The notes below the pieces were generated by a model, which worked only from the letters and a program-made list of their open reading frames with translations, was not told the DNA's origin and made no database searches. Below are positions 26,517-35,593 of a stretch of 64,000 nt of DNA, piece by piece. Both the position numbers and the translations under genes were made by a program. Location: contig NZ_SMCQ01000010.1 of the NCBI RefSeq assembly GCF_004343035.1, positions 1-64,000 of the forward strand, written 5' to 3'. Every line of letters starts with the position of its first letter. Positions within the stretch are counted from its first letter, which is position 1. Origin of the DNA: Longibaculum muris. Lineage in GTDB: Bacteria; Bacillota_I; Bacilli_A; Erysipelotrichales; Coprobacillaceae.

Positions 26517-26709
26517 AGAAAACTTCTAGAGAGCTTGTGGTTGGTGGAAACAAGTAAGTGGAATTTATAATGGATCACTCCCCAGTAGCAATCCTGAAAT
26601 CATAGTAGGGTGCGCCGTGAATCGCGTTAAGATGTTAAGAGCATATCGCAAGATATGAATAAAGGTGGTACCGCGTTAACACGTCCTTTAATTAAGGACG
26701 TTTTTTTAT
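26497..26709 (+). promoter_or_regulatory. T-box riboswitch, isoleucine-specific
   Basis: The canonical T-box sequence AAAGGTGGTACCGCG occurs at 26661-26675, followed by a terminator stem (26681-26701, ACGTCC/GGACGT) and seven T residues. Upstream lies a long stem I region (about 26500-26595). An ATC followed by A at 26574-26576 is the likely specifier codon, agreeing with the isoleucyl-tRNA synthetase gene downstream. Uncharged tRNA-Ile should favour the antiterminator and switch on ileS. The 5' boundary is approximate and overlaps the end of divIVA. Confidence 0.93.
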
Positions 26710-26728
26710 TTCAGAAAGGAAGGATAAA

Positions 26729-29461
26729 ATGAACTATAAAGATACGCTATTGATGCCAAAAACTGAATTTGAAATGAGAGGGAATCTTCCTAAAAAAGAA
26801 CCAGGATATGTTGCAAGATGGCAAGATGCACATATGTATGAAAAAGTTATTCAACAAAATGAAGGTAAAGATGACTTTGTTTTCCATGATGGTCCACCAT
26901 ATGCTAATGGAAATATGCATGTTGGACATATGTTAAACAAAATCATTAAAGATGTTATCTGTCGTTATAAGAACATGGAAGGATATTATACACCTTTCAT
27001 TCCAGGATGGGATACACATGGTTTACCAATTGAAAATGCTATTCAAAAATTAGGTGTCAATCGTAAAGAATTAAGCACAGCTGAATTTAGAAAAAAATGT
27101 TATGAATATGCTTTAGAACAAGTCGCAAAACAAAAAGAACAATGTATTCGTGTAGGAACATTTGCTGATTATGCGCATCCTTACTTAACATTGTTACCAG
27201 AATTTGAAGCCAATCAAATTGATGTCTTTGCGAAAATGGCAATGGATGGATTAATCTATAAAGGATTAAAACCAGTTTATTGGTCACCATCAAGTGAATC
27301 TGCTTTAGCTGAAGCTGAAGTTGAATACCATGATGTTAAATCACCAACAATCTTTGTTAAATTTGCTGTTAAAGATGGAAAAGGAATCTTAGATACAGAT
27401 ACAAGCTTTGTTATTTGGACAACAACACCTTGGACAATTCCAGCAAATCTTGCTATTTGTTTAAATCCTGATTACACTTATGCGTTAGTTCAAAGTGAAA
27501 AAGGAAAATTATTAGTCTTAGAAGAATTGGTTGATTCTTTATGGGAAAAATTCGGTTTACAACAAAAAGAAATCTTACAAAGATTCAGTGGTAAAGAATT
27601 AGAAATGATTACATGTCAACATCCATTATATGATCGTGAATCATTAGTTATCTTAGGAGACCATGTTACTGCTGATGCCGGAACTGGATGCGTTCATACA
27701 GCTCCTGGATTTGGTATGGATGACTTTATTGTTGGTCAAAAATATGGTTTAGATATTTATTGTAATGTTGATGAACATGGAAATATGATGGAAGATTGTG
27801 GTGAATGGTTAGCTGGTCAATATGTTGATGATGCAAATAAAACAGTCACAATGAAATTAGATGAATTAGGTGTTTTATTAAAACTTGAATTCATTACCCA
27901 TAGTTATCCTCATGATTGGCGTACAAAGAAACCAATTATCTTTAGAGCAACTGATCAATGGTTCTGCTCAATTGATAAAATTAGAGAAAAATTATTAAGT
28001 GAAATTGATAAAGTCAATTGGTTAAATGAATGGGGACATATTAGAATCTACAACATGATTAAAGATCGTGGAGACTGGTGTATTTCTCGTCAAAGAAGCT
28101 GGGGTGTACCAATTCCTATTATCTATTGTGAAGATGGAACTCCGATTATGGAAGAAGCTGTTTTTGCTCATATTTCTAAGTTATTTAGAGAATATGGTTC
28201 AAATATTTGGTTTGAAAAAGATGAAAAATTCTTATTACCAGAAGGATATACAAATGAACATTCACCAAATGGTATCTTTAGAAAAGAAAAAGATATTATG
28301 GATGTTTGGTTTGATTCAGGTTCTTCACATACAGGATGTATGAGAGAACGTGGATATCGTTATCCAGTTGATTTATATTTTGAAGGTAGTGACCAATATC
28401 GTGGATGGTTTAACTCATCATTAATCATTGGTACTGCTGCTCATGGAGAAGCTCCATATAAAACAGTCTTATCACATGGATTTGTTTTAGATGGTAAAGG
28501 AAATAAGATGTCTAAATCTTTAGGAAATACTGTTGATCCAATTAAGCTGGTTAATCAATATGGTGCGGATATCTTAAGATTATGGGCAACTTCAGTCGCT
28601 TATCAATCAGATGTTCGTATTTCTGATGAAATTATGAAACAAATAGCTGAAAATTATCGTAAGATTAGAAATACAATGCGTTTTGTTCTTGGAAATTTAA
28701 GTGATTTTAATGCAACTGATATTGTTGATACAAAAGACTTAAAAGGTGTTGATCAATATATGTTAGTTGAATTAAATAACTTAATGAAAGGTTATCATGA
28801 GGCTTTAGATAACTATGATTTTGCTGAAGCAAATCAATTGATCTTAAATTGCTTTACAAATACATTAAGTGCTTTCTATATGGATTTTACAAAAGATATC
28901 TTATATATTGAAAAAGCTGATAGTTTAAGAAGAAGACAAGTTCAAACTGTTTTATATCATTATGCAAAAACAATGATGAAATTATTATCACCAATCTTAG
29001 TCTTTACAGCTGAAGAATTACATGATCATTTCCATTGTGATGAAAATAAAGCAGAATCAATTTTCTTAGAAGCAAAACCAGAAATGATTGAAGTTGAAAA
29101 TGCTGATAGTATAAAAGAATATTATGATCGTTTCTTAACCCTTAGAAAAGATGCTATGAAAGCTTTAGAAGAATTAAGAAATGAAAAAGTGATTAAATCT
29201 AATATGGAAGCAAAATTAACTGTATGCTTAAAAGATGAATATCAAGATATGGCAAAATTAGCTGATGATTTAAAACAATTATTCATTGTTGCAAAAGTCA
29301 ATTTAGTAACAGATACAACAGATTTAACTGAATATGAAACAGCTTATATCAAAGCTGAAAAATTCAATGGGGTACAATGCCCAAGATGTTGGAACTATTT
29401 TGAAGAATCAGAAATGGAAGGGGAATTATGTCCTCGTTGCCATGAAGTTATTAATGGTTAA
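26729..29461 (+). CDS. ileS: isoleucyl-tRNA synthetase
   Basis: A 910-residue class I aminoacyl-tRNA synthetase that charges tRNA-Ile. The HIGH motif is HVGH (residues 64-67 in ANGNMHVGHML), the KMSKS loop is GNKMSKSLGN (about 593), and the editing domain includes FVIWTTTPWTIPANLA and GTGCVHTAPGFGMDD. The anticodon-binding region and a C-terminal zinc-binding element (CPRCWNYF...LCPRC) complete the bacterial IleS1 form. It is preceded by an isoleucine T-box. GAAAGGAAGG lies before the ATG. The gene stands next to divIVA as in Bacillus. Confidence 0.97.
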   Translation: MNYKDTLLMPKTEFEMRGNLPKKEPGYVARWQDAHMYEKVIQQNEGKDDFVFHDGPPYANGNMHVGHMLNKIIKDVICRYKNMEGYYTPFIPGWDTHGLPIENAIQKLGVNRKELSTAEFRKKCYEYALEQVAKQKEQCIRVGTFADYAHPYLTLLPEFEANQIDVFAKMAMDGLIYKGLKPVYWSPSSESALAEAEVEYHDVKSPTIFVKFAVKDGKGILDTDTSFVIWTTTPWTIPANLAICLNPDYTYALVQSEKGKLLVLEELVDSLWEKFGLQQKEILQRFSGKELEMITCQHPLYDRESLVILGDHVTADAGTGCVHTAPGFGMDDFIVGQKYGLDIYCNVDEHGNMMEDCGEWLAGQYVDDANKTVTMKLDELGVLLKLEFITHSYPHDWRTKKPIIFRATDQWFCSIDKIREKLLSEIDKVNWLNEWGHIRIYNMIKDRGDWCISRQRSWGVPIPIIYCEDGTPIMEEAVFAHISKLFREYGSNIWFEKDEKFLLPEGYTNEHSPNGIFRKEKDIMDVWFDSGSSHTGCMRERGYRYPVDLYFEGSDQYRGWFNSSLIIGTAAHGEAPYKTVLSHGFVLDGKGNKMSKSLGNTVDPIKLVNQYGADILRLWATSVAYQSDVRISDEIMKQIAENYRKIRNTMRFVLGNLSDFNATDIVDTKDLKGVDQYMLVELNNLMKGYHEALDNYDFAEANQLILNCFTNTLSAFYMDFTKDILYIEKADSLRRRQVQTVLYHYAKTMMKLLSPILVFTAEELHDHFHCDENKAESIFLEAKPEMIEVENADSIKEYYDRFLTLRKDAMKALEELRNEKVIKSNMEAKLTVCLKDEYQDMAKLADDLKQLFIVAKVNLVTDTTDLTEYETAYIKAEKFNGVQCPRCWNYFEESEMEGELCPRCHEVING

Positions 29462-29497
29462 AAAAGAAAATGGTACATATGTACCTTTTCTTTTTAG
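29460..29497 (+). terminator. terminator of ileS
   Basis: AAAAAGAAAA and GGTACAT on the left pair with ATGTACC and TTTTCTTTTT on the right around one bulged T; the stem is A/T-rich at its base. Confidence 0.8.
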
Positions 29498-29509
29498 AAA
29501 GGGGAAGTT

Positions 29510-30406
29510 ATGAGTCAAAAAGTGAGAGGTGGCTTGTTATTATTAACGGCAGCTTTAATATGGGGAAGTTCTTTTATTGTAATGAAAAGTGCAGTTGATT
29601 TTCTAACTCCAGCAGTCTTGTTGTTTGTCAGATTTACACTTGCTGCCATCTTTTTATCAATCTTATTTTTTAAACAATTAAAGAATTATCCTAAAGATAA
29701 AATTGTTGGTGGTCTGATAACGGGTTGTTGTTTATTTTGCGCATATTATGTACAAACATGGGGACTTAATTTTACAACTCCAGGAAAAAATGCATTTTTA
29801 ACAGCAGTCTATTGTGCCATTGTTCCTTTCTTAGTATGGTTGTTTTATCATAAACGTCCTGATATCTATAATTTTATTGCTGCCTTTATTTGTGTTTTAG
29901 GGATTGGTTGTGTTTCATTAGATGGGAACTTATCAATGAATATTGGTGATTTTTTAACATTGTGTGGAGGCTTTTTATATGCTGTTCACATCTTGATGAT
30001 TAAGAAGTTTTCTAAAGATGTAGATGGTGGGGCTTTTACAACATTTCAATTTATTGGTGGAGCTTTTGTAGCTTTGTTTATGGCCTTGTGTTTTGAAGAT
30101 ATATCAGTTGTGACACAGATTCGCTCATCAATTTTCTTACAAATATTTTATTTAGCATTCTTTGCTACAGCGGTTACTATGGTTTGTCAAACAATTGGTC
30201 AAAATTATACAAGTGAATGTAATGCTTCATTAATCTTGTCATTAGAATCAGTATTTGGAGTTGCTTTTTCAGTAATTTTTTATGGTGAAGTTTTAACTTT
30301 AAAGGTGATTTTAGGCTTTGTATTGATTTTTGTAGCAGTGATTATTTCTGAAACGAAGTTAGCCTTTTTAAAGAAAGGTGGAATGATTGATGAAGAAAAT
30401 TGCTAG
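29510..30406 (+). CDS. EamA/DMT-family transporter
   Basis: A 298-residue membrane protein with ten predicted helices in two five-helix halves, the drug/metabolite transporter (EamA) layout. The N-terminal LLLLTAALIWGSSFIVMKSA is typical of the family. It probably exports small metabolites or amino acids; the substrate is unknown. AAAGGGGAAG precedes the ATG. Its end overlaps the D,D-carboxypeptidase gene by 17 bp, suggesting coupled translation. Confidence 0.88.
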   Translation: MSQKVRGGLLLLTAALIWGSSFIVMKSAVDFLTPAVLLFVRFTLAAIFLSILFFKQLKNYPKDKIVGGLITGCCLFCAYYVQTWGLNFTTPGKNAFLTAVYCAIVPFLVWLFYHKRPDIYNFIAAFICVLGIGCVSLDGNLSMNIGDFLTLCGGFLYAVHILMIKKFSKDVDGGAFTTFQFIGGAFVALFMALCFEDISVVTQIRSSIFLQIFYLAFFATAVTMVCQTIGQNYTSECNASLILSLESVFGVAFSVIFYGEVLTLKVILGFVLIFVAVIISETKLAFLKKGGMIDEENC

Positions 30407-31592
30407 TTTATTATGCTTGTTCATTCTTTTTGTAACGATTCAACCAGTTCAGGCAAAAGAAATACAACTTTTCTCAAAATATTATTATCTTTATGATCGT
30501 AGTAATGAAATGGTTTATCTTGATGAAAAAAGTGATGAAAAAATTTATCCGGCGAGTATGACAAAAATTTTAACAGTCAGTTTAGCTTTGGATAAAATCC
30601 CAGATATCCATCAAAAAGTGACAATCACAAGTCAAGATATTGATGGCTTATTAGCCTTACAAGCAACAACTGCTGGGTTTTATGTAGGAGAACAAGTGAC
30701 CTATGAAGATTTGCTTTATGGAGCTTTATTGCCTTCTGGAGCAGATGCATGCCTAGCGTTATCACGATTAACATATGGTTCAACCAAACAAATGGTTGCA
30801 GCTATGAATCAAAAGGTAAAATCTTTAGGTTTAACCCATAGTCATTTTCAAAATGTAACAGGATTACATGATGAAAATCATTATACAACAGTCAAAGATA
30901 TGGCTCAGATTTTAAATCATGCTTTATCAAATAAAGAGTTTGTTAAAGTTTTTAATGCAAGGGAATATACAAGTTCCTCAAACCATCATTGGATTTCATC
31001 TTTACAAAGAGGAAAAGAATATAAAGGAATTGATATCTCTCATATTGATGGTGGTAAGAGTGGGTTTACTGATGAAGCCCAATTGACATTTGCAAGTACC
31101 ATGACGATTGATCATCATCAATTGATTTTGGTTACAGCTTATGCTAAAGGGCAACATAGTCAAAATCATGTCAAGGATGCTGTTCACGTTTGTGATTATA
31201 TGACTAAGAATTTTCATGAAATTGTTTTATATAAAAAAGATGAAACGATTCAAGATTATTGGATTTTTCCTTCTTTTCAATTCCAATATCATTATCCAGC
31301 CTATCAGCATATAAGTTTATTAGTATCTCGAGATATTTCAAAAAAAGATTTAAAATTTGAAGTTGAAGGGAAAAACTATTTACTATTACCTCAACATAAA
31401 AATCAACAAATTGGAAAGTTAAAAGTTCAATATCAACAAAAGACGATCTATGAGTATCCATTGATTCTTACTCATGATATTCAATCATCAATGATGGATA
31501 CAATTGGAATTTATGGGATTCTCATTTGTATACCAGTTGCCTTAGTTGGAATAATTGTCATTATTAAAAGAAAAAAAGATAAACACGATTAA
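30390..31592 (+). CDS. D-alanyl-D-alanine carboxypeptidase (PBP5/DacF type)
   Basis: A 400-residue secreted, membrane-anchored peptidase that trims the terminal D-Ala of peptidoglycan stem peptides. It has a signal peptide (1-22, cut near VQA-KE) and the S11 motifs: PASMTK with the catalytic Ser (about residue 55), SGA in LLPSGADACLAL where many members have SxN, and KSG in DGGKSGFTDEA for KTG. A C-terminal transmembrane helix (about 372-392) with a KRKKDK tail anchors it. ATG 30390 has AAAGGTGG eight bases upstream; a TTG directly before it is in frame. It is coupled to the EamA gene. Confidence 0.9.
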   Translation: MKKIASLLCLFILFVTIQPVQAKEIQLFSKYYYLYDRSNEMVYLDEKSDEKIYPASMTKILTVSLALDKIPDIHQKVTITSQDIDGLLALQATTAGFYVGEQVTYEDLLYGALLPSGADACLALSRLTYGSTKQMVAAMNQKVKSLGLTHSHFQNVTGLHDENHYTTVKDMAQILNHALSNKEFVKVFNAREYTSSSNHHWISSLQRGKEYKGIDISHIDGGKSGFTDEAQLTFASTMTIDHHQLILVTAYAKGQHSQNHVKDAVHVCDYMTKNFHEIVLYKKDETIQDYWIFPSFQFQYHYPAYQHISLLVSRDISKKDLKFEVEGKNYLLLPQHKNQQIGKLKVQYQQKTIYEYPLILTHDIQSSMMDTIGIYGILICIPVALVGIIVIIKRKKDKHD

Positions 31593-31613
31593 TTCGTTGT
31601 TTATCCTTTTTTT
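31570..31613. terminator. bidirectional terminator between convergent genes
   Basis: GATAAACA and CGA pair with TCG and TGTTTATC around a TTAAT loop, with an A-run on the left and a T-run on the right, so it can stop transcription from both sides. Confidence 0.8.
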
Positions 31614-31804
31614 TCTTGTTTTAATTCTATAATACGATCAATTCCATAACCAATTGTACGACCTAGGAAAATTATAATGACACCAATGAATGGTAATGCA
31701 GCATTCTTTTGTGTAAGAATATAATAAAAAATCAATCCAAATCCTAGAACATATCCAATATTTGTACAAATGTACATATATTTTGTAGTTTTTAATTTAT
31801 TCAT
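31601..31804 (-). CDS. small membrane protein of unknown function
   Basis: A 67-residue protein with two hydrophobic helices (about 10-30 and 36-54) separated by a short Gln/Lys turn, and a charged C-terminal tail (DRIIELKQEKKG). GAGGTGG precedes the ATG at good spacing, which supports translation. I do not recognise the family. It stands alone, convergent with the carboxypeptidase and divergent from the HAD phosphatase. Confidence 0.65.
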   Translation of the reverse strand: MNKLKTTKYMYICTNIGYVLGFGLIFYYILTQKNAALPFIGVIIIFLGRTIGYGIDRIIELKQEKKG

Positions 31805-31862
31805 TTTTCCACCTCATTTTAGACATATTTTATTATAACATCTTTCATTATTTTTTCAATAC

Positions 31863-31871
31863 TGTTATAAT
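31863..31871 (+). promoter_or_regulatory. extended -10 promoter of the HAD-tudS-manA operon
   Basis: TGTTATAAT (TG at 31863-31864, TATAAT at 31866-31871) precedes the gene by 21 nt. The -35 region is poor. Confidence 0.5.
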
Positions 31872-31892
31872 GTTAGTTGTTAAGGAGGGCTT

Positions 31893-32546
31893 ATGAAAAA
31901 AGGATGTCTTTTTGATTTAGATGGGACATTGGTTGATTCATTGACTGATTTAGCCTTATCTACAAATCGTGTATTAGAGCTTCATCATCTACCTACACAT
32001 GAATTATCTTGTTATAATCAATTTGTAGGAAATGGAGTAAAAAAGCTTATGGAACGAGCGTTAGGAAGTGAGCATTTAGATATTTTAGATGAGTGTTTAG
32101 CTGATTTTCATAAAATTTATGAGGAACATTGTCTTGACCATACATTACCTTATCCAGGGATTGTTGATTTATTAGAAACATTAAAAGCTCATGATATCGC
32201 TTTGGCAGTTGTGACCAATAAACCTCATCATTTAGCTATTAAGATTGTTGAACATTTATTTCCCGATACTTTTGTAACAATTTTAGGACAACAGGATTTA
32301 TATCCGATTAAACCACATCCGCAAATTGTACATATTGCTTTAATGACCCTTAAAAAGGGACGTCAAGAATGTTATTTTATCGGTGATAGTAATGTTGATA
32401 TAGATACAGGATATCAAGCTGATATGGAGACAATTGGCGTGACGTGGGGATTTAGAGGAAGAAAAGAATTAGAAGATGCAGGAGCGGATTTTGTTGTGGA
32501 TGAACCTTTTGAGATTGGAGAAATCGTATTAAATGATAGGAGTTAG
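31893..32546 (+). CDS. HAD-superfamily phosphatase, phosphoglycolate phosphatase-like
   Basis: A 217-residue HAD hydrolase. Motif I is FDLDGTLVDS (nucleophile Asp10), motif II lies in VVTNKP, and motifs III/IV are IKPHPQ and GDSNVDIDTGYQADM. The helical cap after motif I (subclass IA) resembles phosphoglycolate phosphatase Gph, and WGFRGRKELEDAGADFVVDEP is the typical ending. The substrate is unproven; PpaX-type pyrophosphatase activity is possible. AAGGAGGG precedes the ATG, and the end overlaps the next gene by 14 bp. Confidence 0.88.
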   Translation: MKKGCLFDLDGTLVDSLTDLALSTNRVLELHHLPTHELSCYNQFVGNGVKKLMERALGSEHLDILDECLADFHKIYEEHCLDHTLPYPGIVDLLETLKAHDIALAVVTNKPHHLAIKIVEHLFPDTFVTILGQQDLYPIKPHPQIVHIALMTLKKGRQECYFIGDSNVDIDTGYQADMETIGVTWGFRGRKELEDAGADFVVDEPFEIGEIVLNDRS

Positions 32547-33024
32547 TGCTTGTTTGATTGGTGAAAATTGTACTTATAGTGGAAAAAATAATCTGGTTTT
32601 AGGACTCAAACGGCTATATGAATTAGGAGAAGTTGTTTGTGTCTGTCCAGAGGTCATGGGCGGATTATCAACACCGCGAAATCCTGCTGAAATCCAAAGT
32701 GTTGAACCACTTTTGATTACAACTAACCAACAAGTCGATGTTACAAAAGAATATCTTGAAGGAGCAAAAAAAGCAATGAGCATTTTTATAGCTCATGATG
32801 TCAAGGTTGCTATTTTAAAATTTAGAAGTCCAAGTTGTGGGTGTGATGGAATTTATGATGGAACTTTCAGCCATACACTTATTGATGGACAAGGCGTTTT
32901 TGCAAAGATGTGTGAAGAACATGGAATTAAGGTTTTTCATGAGAAACAAATAGAGGAATTCTTAAAATATATAGGAAAGGAAGATGAATATGGGACATAT
33001 TTTAAAGATTCAACCAGTATTTAA
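32533..33024 (+). CDS. DUF523 family protein (TudS-like)
   Basis: A 163-residue protein of DUF523. Conserved features are the N-terminal VSACLIGENCTYSGKNN, VCPEVMGGLSTPRNPAE and SPSCGCDGIYDGTF. One DUF523 member, TudS, was shown to be a thiouracil desulfurase with a [4Fe-4S] cluster held by three cysteines; Cys residues at comparable places exist here. That this protein has the same activity is inference. It overlaps the HAD gene by 14 bp and manA by 35 bp, so the three are co-transcribed. Confidence 0.85.
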   Translation: MIGVSACLIGENCTYSGKNNLVLGLKRLYELGEVVCVCPEVMGGLSTPRNPAEIQSVEPLLITTNQQVDVTKEYLEGAKKAMSIFIAHDVKVAILKFRSPSCGCDGIYDGTFSHTLIDGQGVFAKMCEEHGIKVFHEKQIEEFLKYIGKEDEYGTYFKDSTSI

Positions 33025-33925
33025 AGAAATGATTTGGGGAGGACATAAACTTAGAGATATCTATGGTTATGATATTCCTAGTGATCAAACAGGAGAATGT
33101 TGGGCCATTTCTGGTCATAAAAATGGTGACTGTGTGATTGCAGATGGAGAATTTGCTGGAAAAACAGTGTCTTGGCTTTGGGAAAATCATAGAGAATTAT
33201 TTGGAAATGTAGAAGGTGATCAATTCCCATTATTAGCAAAAATTATTGATGCGAAAAATGATTTATCAGTTCAAGTTCATCCAAATGATGAATATGCTGC
33301 AAAACATGAAAATTCATTAGGAAAAACAGAATGTTGGTATGTATTACAAGCTGATGAAGGAACAAAGATGGTCATGGGTCATCATGCCAAAACAAAAGAA
33401 GAATTTGTAAAAGCTATTGAAAATGATGATTATGATAACTTATTAAATTCATTTGAAATTAATAAAGGTGATTTCTTCTATATTCCTTCAGGAACATTAC
33501 ATGCAATTTGTAGTGGTTCTTTGATTTATGAAGCACAGCAATCATCAGATATTACATATCGTGTTTACGATTATCATCGTAAAGATAAAGATGGAAAAGA
33601 AAGACAATTACATGTTCAACAATCTATTGATGTGACAACTGTTCCATCAAATAATGATTCGAATAAATTATTTACAAATACTCATTTAGATCATGGCTCT
33701 AAAACACGTTATGTTGAAAGTGAATTCTTTACTGTGGATTGTTATCGTATGGAAGGTGAAAATATTGTTGTGAATGATAAACCTTTCCAAATGGTAAGTA
33801 TCTTAGAAGGTGAAGGAACACTTGATGGACAAGCAGTTAAAAAAGGTGATCACTTTATTGTATGTAGTGATCAAAAAGAAGTCGTATATGATGGTGTGAT
33901 GACTTTAATGATAACAACACTATAA
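32990..33925 (+). CDS. manA: mannose-6-phosphate isomerase, class I
   Basis: A 311-residue zinc enzyme that interconverts mannose 6-phosphate and fructose 6-phosphate. Typical segments are MIWGGHKLRDIYG, GECWAISGH, FPLLAKIIDAKNDLSVQVHPND (zinc-binding Gln/His), GKTECWYVL and FFYIPSGTLHAICSGSLIYEAQQSSD. Length fits the short Firmicute ManA form. The start is put at ATG 32990, where AAAGGAAG lies six bases upstream; an ATG at 32984 is in frame but too close. It is the last gene of the operon. Confidence 0.92.
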   Translation: MGHILKIQPVFKEMIWGGHKLRDIYGYDIPSDQTGECWAISGHKNGDCVIADGEFAGKTVSWLWENHRELFGNVEGDQFPLLAKIIDAKNDLSVQVHPNDEYAAKHENSLGKTECWYVLQADEGTKMVMGHHAKTKEEFVKAIENDDYDNLLNSFEINKGDFFYIPSGTLHAICSGSLIYEAQQSSDITYRVYDYHRKDKDGKERQLHVQQSIDVTTVPSNNDSNKLFTNTHLDHGSKTRYVESEFFTVDCYRMEGENIVVNDKPFQMVSILEGEGTLDGQAVKKGDHFIVCSDQKEVVYDGVMTLMITTL

Positions 33926-33952
33926 GCAAAGCAGATTTTATCTGCTTTTTTT
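33925..33952 (+). terminator. terminator of manA
   Basis: AAAGCAGAT (33928-33936), TTT loop, ATCTGCTTT (33940-33948), T-run. Confidence 0.85.
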
Positions 33953-33966
33953 CAAAGGAGAAAATA

Positions 33967-35052
33967 ATGGAACAAAAAGATTATGCTCTTTCATGTATGA
34001 AAGAATGGCTTTCACATGAAAATGAATTAGGGAAAGAACCTTATCAAATAGAAATGGCTGGAGAATTTGATTTACATGATTTACATTATTATATCTTTAA
34101 ATTTAAAAAATCAATGCTTTCCCCTTGGCAAGTTGGTGTCTGTGGAGGATATCAGGGAGATGAGCTAGGACATTGTGGACATATTTTTAGTCAGTATGAA
34201 AAATATGATGAAAAAACTGCTCAACAAAAATGTATTGATATGGTAGAAATGATTCGAGAATATTGGATGAATGAAGCTAAAAAACAAGAAAAACCAGAAC
34301 CTCGAACAACTTATGTACATTTTGTATTATTAGAAAATGATCAAATTGATTTTCAAAAGATTTTTGAATATTTAAAAAATCATTGGCAAATTGAGATTAA
34401 AGACATCAATGAAAATGAAGATGCCATATATGTTGGAAATGTGAAAGATTCAATGGTTTCTTTATCATTGATGAATGTACCCGTACCAGAAGGAGAAGCA
34501 GAATACTATGCACAGGGATGTTATATGTGGGAAGATGCTGTGAATCATGTTAAAAAGCACCAAGCACATCTCATTGTTTCAACAATGGGAAAGAATTTAA
34601 CAGATCGTGAAGCATTGCTTTTACAAAGTCAGCTGATTGATGCATGTTTGCAAGCACCTCAGGCAATCGCTGTTTATGGTGATGAAATGGTCTGGCCAAA
34701 ACATATTTATACAGATATTATGAATGATTATTATCAAAATCAAATTTATCCAGTTGCAATTTGGGTGTATTTAGGATTTGTTACAAATAGTGATGGTCAT
34801 CATATTTATACAATTGGATTAAAGAATTTTGGACATTATGAAATTGAAACATTACCATCATCATTACCACTTAGTCAACTTCATGAATTTATGTTTAATG
34901 TTGTTTGTTATATTGTTGAACAAGGGGCAATCTTACATGATGGGGAAACAATTGGAATGAGTGAAACACAAAAGTGTCAAATTTCTTTAAGTCAAGGGAT
35001 GTTTTTAGATGAACAAACTTTAAAAATAGAAATTGTTGATGATTTGAACTAA
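33967..35052 (+). CDS. DUF4261 domain protein
   Basis: A 361-residue cytoplasmic protein with no signal or membrane segment. The C-terminal half (about 115-350) looks like DUF4261: SLSLMNVPVPEGEAE, HQAHLIVSTMG, EALLLQSQLIDACL, AVYGDEMVWP and DGHHIYTIGLKNFG. The first 100 residues form a separate, Trp/Tyr/His-containing part. DUF4261 has no known function and is often found near stress or toxin-immunity genes; no such neighbour is seen here. AAAGGAG precedes the ATG. Confidence 0.75.
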   Translation: MEQKDYALSCMKEWLSHENELGKEPYQIEMAGEFDLHDLHYYIFKFKKSMLSPWQVGVCGGYQGDELGHCGHIFSQYEKYDEKTAQQKCIDMVEMIREYWMNEAKKQEKPEPRTTYVHFVLLENDQIDFQKIFEYLKNHWQIEIKDINENEDAIYVGNVKDSMVSLSLMNVPVPEGEAEYYAQGCYMWEDAVNHVKKHQAHLIVSTMGKNLTDREALLLQSQLIDACLQAPQAIAVYGDEMVWPKHIYTDIMNDYYQNQIYPVAIWVYLGFVTNSDGHHIYTIGLKNFGHYEIETLPSSLPLSQLHEFMFNVVCYIVEQGAILHDGETIGMSETQKCQISLSQGMFLDEQTLKIEIVDDLN

Positions 35053-35057
35053 ATTAT

Positions 35058-35086
35058 TTGAATTATTTATATTATTAATCTATAAT
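35058..35086 (+). promoter_or_regulatory. sigma-A-type promoter of the 35107 gene
   Basis: TTGAAT (35058-35063), 17 nt, TATAAT (35081-35086). The start codon lies 20 nt downstream. Confidence 0.7.
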
Positions 35087-35106
35087 TGAATTAGAGGAGG
35101 GATAGT

Positions 35107-35535
35107 ATGAATAGAAAAATGATTGGATCTCATAAACATGGATGGCTTGTTGATAATGAAAAAAGGGAATTTGTTTATTTTGATTTGTTGAGTTTATTTG
35201 AAAAAATGCAAGGGAAACCATCAAAGCATGTCATTTCTTATGCGGATATAGATTATATTCGTATTGATTATAGCTTGGTTGATCCAGTTAAGGGGATGGG
35301 TTCTACAACGCTTATTTTAGAAGTTCATAAAAATAATGGCGAGATTGAATCAGTTCCTATTTTTACTTTTGCGGTTGAAAGAAAGGATTATAATGAGTTT
35401 ATCCAAGTCTTAAAGGATTCACAATTAAGAATCGTTGATCCTCAAAAATGTCTTGATCTCATTTTAGAAAGTCAAGAACTGATTGGAACAATTATTAGTC
35501 AATTGATAAAAAAGGCTAGGGAAGTCACTCCTTAG
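35107..35535 (+). CDS. hypothetical protein, 142 residues
   Basis: I do not recognise this protein. It is soluble, with a mixed alpha/beta pattern: a beta-rich first 100 residues (HVISYADIDYIRIDYSLVD, STTLILEVHKNNGEIESVPI) reminiscent of PH-like or bacterial membrane-flanked folds, and two C-terminal amphipathic helices (KCLDLILESQELIGTIISQL). GAGGAGG before the ATG and its own strong promoter support expression. It stands between the DUF4261 gene and malic enzyme. Confidence 0.75.
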   Translation: MNRKMIGSHKHGWLVDNEKREFVYFDLLSLFEKMQGKPSKHVISYADIDYIRIDYSLVDPVKGMGSTTLILEVHKNNGEIESVPIFTFAVERKDYNEFIQVLKDSQLRIVDPQKCLDLILESQELIGTIISQLIKKAREVTP

Positions 35536-35543
35536 CCCTTTTC
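35508..35543 (+). terminator. terminator of the 35107 gene
   Basis: An imperfect stem, AAAAGGCTAGG with CCTTAGCCCTTTT, spans the stop codon and ends in TTTTC. Confidence 0.65.
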
Positions 35544-35593
35544 AATATAAGAAATTTATGGCATAATAGAAACGATGAAAAGAGGGAAAAAAT

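Noticed and set aside
26147-26578. 143-codon minus-strand frame over divIVA and the T-box
   Set aside because: It is the antisense of a coiled-coil gene and a structured RNA; no Shine-Dalgarno, low-complexity Ser/Phe composition.
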